Shown here one piece after another: positions 62,158 to 64,000 of a DNA stretch of 64,000 nt. The notes below the pieces were generated by a model that saw only the letters and a program-made list of their open reading frames with translations, did not search any database and was not told the DNA's origin. Each line of letters begins with the position of its first letter. Position 1 is the first letter of the stretch. This DNA comes from an uncultured Phycisphaerales bacterium (GTDB taxonomy: Bacteria > Planctomycetota > Phycisphaerae > Tepidisphaerales > Tepidisphaeraceae): assembly GCA_903871935.1 (NCBI GenBank), contig CAIQIQ010000023.1, positions 1-64,000 of the forward strand, in the 5' to 3' direction. Position numbers and translations under genes: made by a program.

Positions 62158-64000
62158 ATGTCCTATCGAACACTATCGACTCTCGTATTGGGCCTGTGTC
62201 TGCAAGGACTCCTGCATGCCGAGCCACGCGCGCTCACCTTGCTGGACTTCGAGACCGAGGCGGAGCAGAAGGCAAACACGCAGGGCGAGTTCAAGCAGAT
62301 CAGCACCGAACACGCCACCAGCGGCAAATACTCGCTGAAGTACACGACGCCGAGTAACTACCTGCACCTCGTGCTGCAGGACCCGGCCATGATGAAGAAA
62401 CTGGCCGACTATCGCACGCTGGCGTTCGATGTGTTTAACCCGTCACCTTACCCCATCCAGTACTACATGAAGGTAGAGGATGAGGGCAGCGCGGCGGGAA
62501 AGAAGTCCCGCTTCGCGAACGACTACAACTTCCTTCCCTCAGGCCCGAGCACGGTTCGGTTAAGCCTGCAGTCATTGCAGCGGCTCTGGCCTAATGAAGG
62601 GTCATACGTCCTCGATCCCAGCCAACTCAAGAGTATCACCTTTTTCCTCGGCCGTGACAGCGGCACCTGGGACCCGCCGATCGTGTTCTACGTCGACAAC
62701 GTCCGCGCTGAGCATTCTGGCATGGAACTGCCCAGAGTTGAAAGATTGAAAGCGTTTAACTTCGGACGCGCGCGCGAAACCGGCTCGTTCTTCGGATGCA
62801 CCGCCGTCACCGAGAAGACGCCAGCGTATACCGACCAGACCGGCTTCGGCTGGCAGAAACCGCCGAGCCGCTACTTCTCATCGGGATGGAACCCCGACCT
62901 GCTGGGTAATTCCGCCCTTGGTGGTGCATTCATCCTAAACGTCCCGCCGGGTCAATACATCGTCCAGACTTGCATCGATCCCATGAACCAGTGGGGATGG
63001 TCATCACAGTTCTCCTCGCGCACTCTCAAGCTCTGTGGCAAGGAAGTCCTCAATGAGAAGATGGACGGCAACGCCTTCATCAACGACCGGTACTGCATGT
63101 TCGAGGATGATGAGGATACCCCATCCACCGATCTCTGGAACGACCGCGTCCACCGCATCAGCCCCGTACGCAGGTTTGAGACGACCGTCGGCGCTGATGG
63201 CAAGCTGACCGTGGAATATAGTGGCGACAACGCCGCCAGCGGCATGTGCTTCCTTGTGGTCTATCCCAAGGACAAGGCCACAGCGGGCGATGCCTACATG
63301 GCCGCCATGGATTCCATCCGCAAGGAAGAGTTCGACGCCAGGATGAACGTGGGCATGCCCGTAGCCGATGGTCCCGCCCCTACGCCCACCGCAGAGGAGA
63401 AGGCACGCGGCTTCATCGCCTTCCCCCGCTCCTCCGACGCCAATCTCGATTGCCGCTCCGTTCCGGCTGACAAAGAGCGCACCGCCCCCTTGTCCCTGCA
63501 GGCTGCCCAAGGTGAGCGCACCGGTATCCAGTTGGCCCTCTATCCTCTCGATGCCCTCAAGGGCATGTCCGTAATCGCCGGCCATCTTAAGGGCCCCGGC
63601 AACGCCCAGATCCCCGCCGCCGCCATCGACATCAAGAAAGTCCGCCACTACTTCAAGCGCTTTGGCAACGGCTCCTGCATGCAGCTTCGACCCCTGGTAC
63701 TCCAGCAATTCCAGACGCTGGATCTGGCCCCCGGCTTCACCCGGCCGCTGTGGATCTCCGTCAAGGTTCCTTCAAATACGCCAGCCGGGCAGTACGCCGG
63801 CAATCTGACGATCAAAGCCGGCGGGAAGACCCTGGATGTACCTCTGAGCATCGCCGTCAGCCCCTTCGCTCTGGAAGCTGCGGATGATCTGGCCATCAGC
63901 GGCATGGGCACCGGCGCCGGTTTCTGGAGAGAACCGTATCCCGATGCCAGCGAGCTTTGGTGGGGCATGAGCGAGAAGATGATCGCGATGCAAGCAGAGC
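62158..64000 (+). CDS. Large secreted glycosidase-like protein, 5' part (runs off right edge)
   Basis: 614 codons without a stop. A signal peptide (MSYRTLSTLVLGLCLQGLLHA) leads to a jelly-roll-like domain (about 22-190: 'LTLLDFETEAEQKANTQGEF', 'VFYVDNVRAE') and a malectin-like segment (about 195-400: 'LKAFNFGRARETGSFFGCTAV', 'TDQTGFGWQKPPSRYF'). A third domain starts near 560 ('AGKTLDVPLSIAVSPFALE'). The order of domains mirrors the protein at 14191-16950, so it is probably a paralogue whose catalytic half lies outside the window. Confidence 0.85.
   Translation, partial: MSYRTLSTLVLGLCLQGLLHAEPRALTLLDFETEAEQKANTQGEFKQISTEHATSGKYSLKYTTPSNYLHLVLQDPAMMKKLADYRTLAFDVFNPSPYPIQYYMKVEDEGSAAGKKSRFANDYNFLPSGPSTVRLSLQSLQRLWPNEGSYVLDPSQLKSITFFLGRDSGTWDPPIVFYVDNVRAEHSGMELPRVERLKAFNFGRARETGSFFGCTAVTEKTPAYTDQTGFGWQKPPSRYFSSGWNPDLLGNSALGGAFILNVPPGQYIVQTCIDPMNQWGWSSQFSSRTLKLCGKEVLNEKMDGNAFINDRYCMFEDDEDTPSTDLWNDRVHRISPVRRFETTVGADGKLTVEYSGDNAASGMCFLVVYPKDKATAGDAYMAAMDSIRKEEFDARMNVGMPVADGPAPTPTAEEKARGFIAFPRSSDANLDCRSVPADKERTAPLSLQAAQGERTGIQLALYPLDALKGMSVIAGHLKGPGNAQIPAAAIDIKKVRHYFKRFGNGSCMQLRPLVLQQFQTLDLAPGFTRPLWISVKVPSNTPAGQYAGNLTIKAGGKTLDVPLSIAVSPFALEAADDLAISGMGTGAGFWREPYPDASELWWGMSEKMIAMQAE

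Overview
The window reads like a GC-rich chromosome segment from a planctomycete-type bacterium, probably class Phycisphaerae; this is inferred from gene content, not from a marker phylogeny. Pointers are a membrane protein with the [19 protein letters not shown] ribbon, a secreted formylglycine sulfatase, Gfo/Idh/MocA dehydrogenases, GH20-like and DUF4091/GH123-like secreted glycosidases, large surface beta-helix/Asp-box proteins, and long non-coding spacers packed with palindromes and short repeats.

Layout. 1-3.3 kb: the start of a surface beta-strand-repeat protein (reverse strand, cut by the left edge) and a beta-helix lipoprotein. 3.9-4.9 kb: ribosomal L13-S9. 5.0-9.3 kb: divergent glycogen pair (GT3 'eukaryotic-type' synthase, debranching enzyme). 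9.4-14.2 kb: accessory zone with a PIN-toxin pair, a tight three-gene operon (XRE regulator, winged-helix/zinc-ribbon protein, membrane-anchored coiled-coil GIY-YIG protein) and a 1.4-kb repeat-rich spacer. 14.2-20.4 kb: secreted glycan-related proteins. 20.6-24.1 kb: RNase PH, secreted protein, RdgB, Usp, pyruvoyl arginine decarboxylase. 24.1-30.1 kb (reverse): phoH-pgpH-ybeY-corC-type operon plus a CAAX-type membrane protease. 30.2-35.6 kb: sulfatase, PhyH dioxygenase, Gfo/Idh, GH20. 35.8-45.7 kb: housekeeping genes including pyruvate dehydrogenase E1alpha-E1beta-E2, an ABC-F ATPase and alanine racemase. 45.8-52.7 kb: tRNA-Ser(GCT), a nine-repeat CRISPR array and type I-C interference genes cas7-cas8c-cas5-cas3 with no cas1/cas2/cas4. 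52.7-53.8 kb: a second copy of the repeat-rich spacer. 53.8-64 kb: two divergent B12-type radical SAM proteins, SprT-like peptidase, VOC protein, alginate-export-type porin, peroxiredoxin, and a Gfo/Idh plus a secreted glycosidase-like protein cut by the right edge.

Most notable are (i) the two large spacers, which share a roughly 350-bp direct repeat followed by triplets of TGTCNC motifs phased at exactly 10 bp; (ii) GTAG-headed palindromes in inverted pairs between convergent genes, like REP/BIME elements but with no transposase in view; (iii) two CRISPR spacers that encode the same peptide with synonymous differences; and (iv) the small operon at 10.5-12.8 kb, the best candidate here for an uncharacterised, possibly defensive, system.
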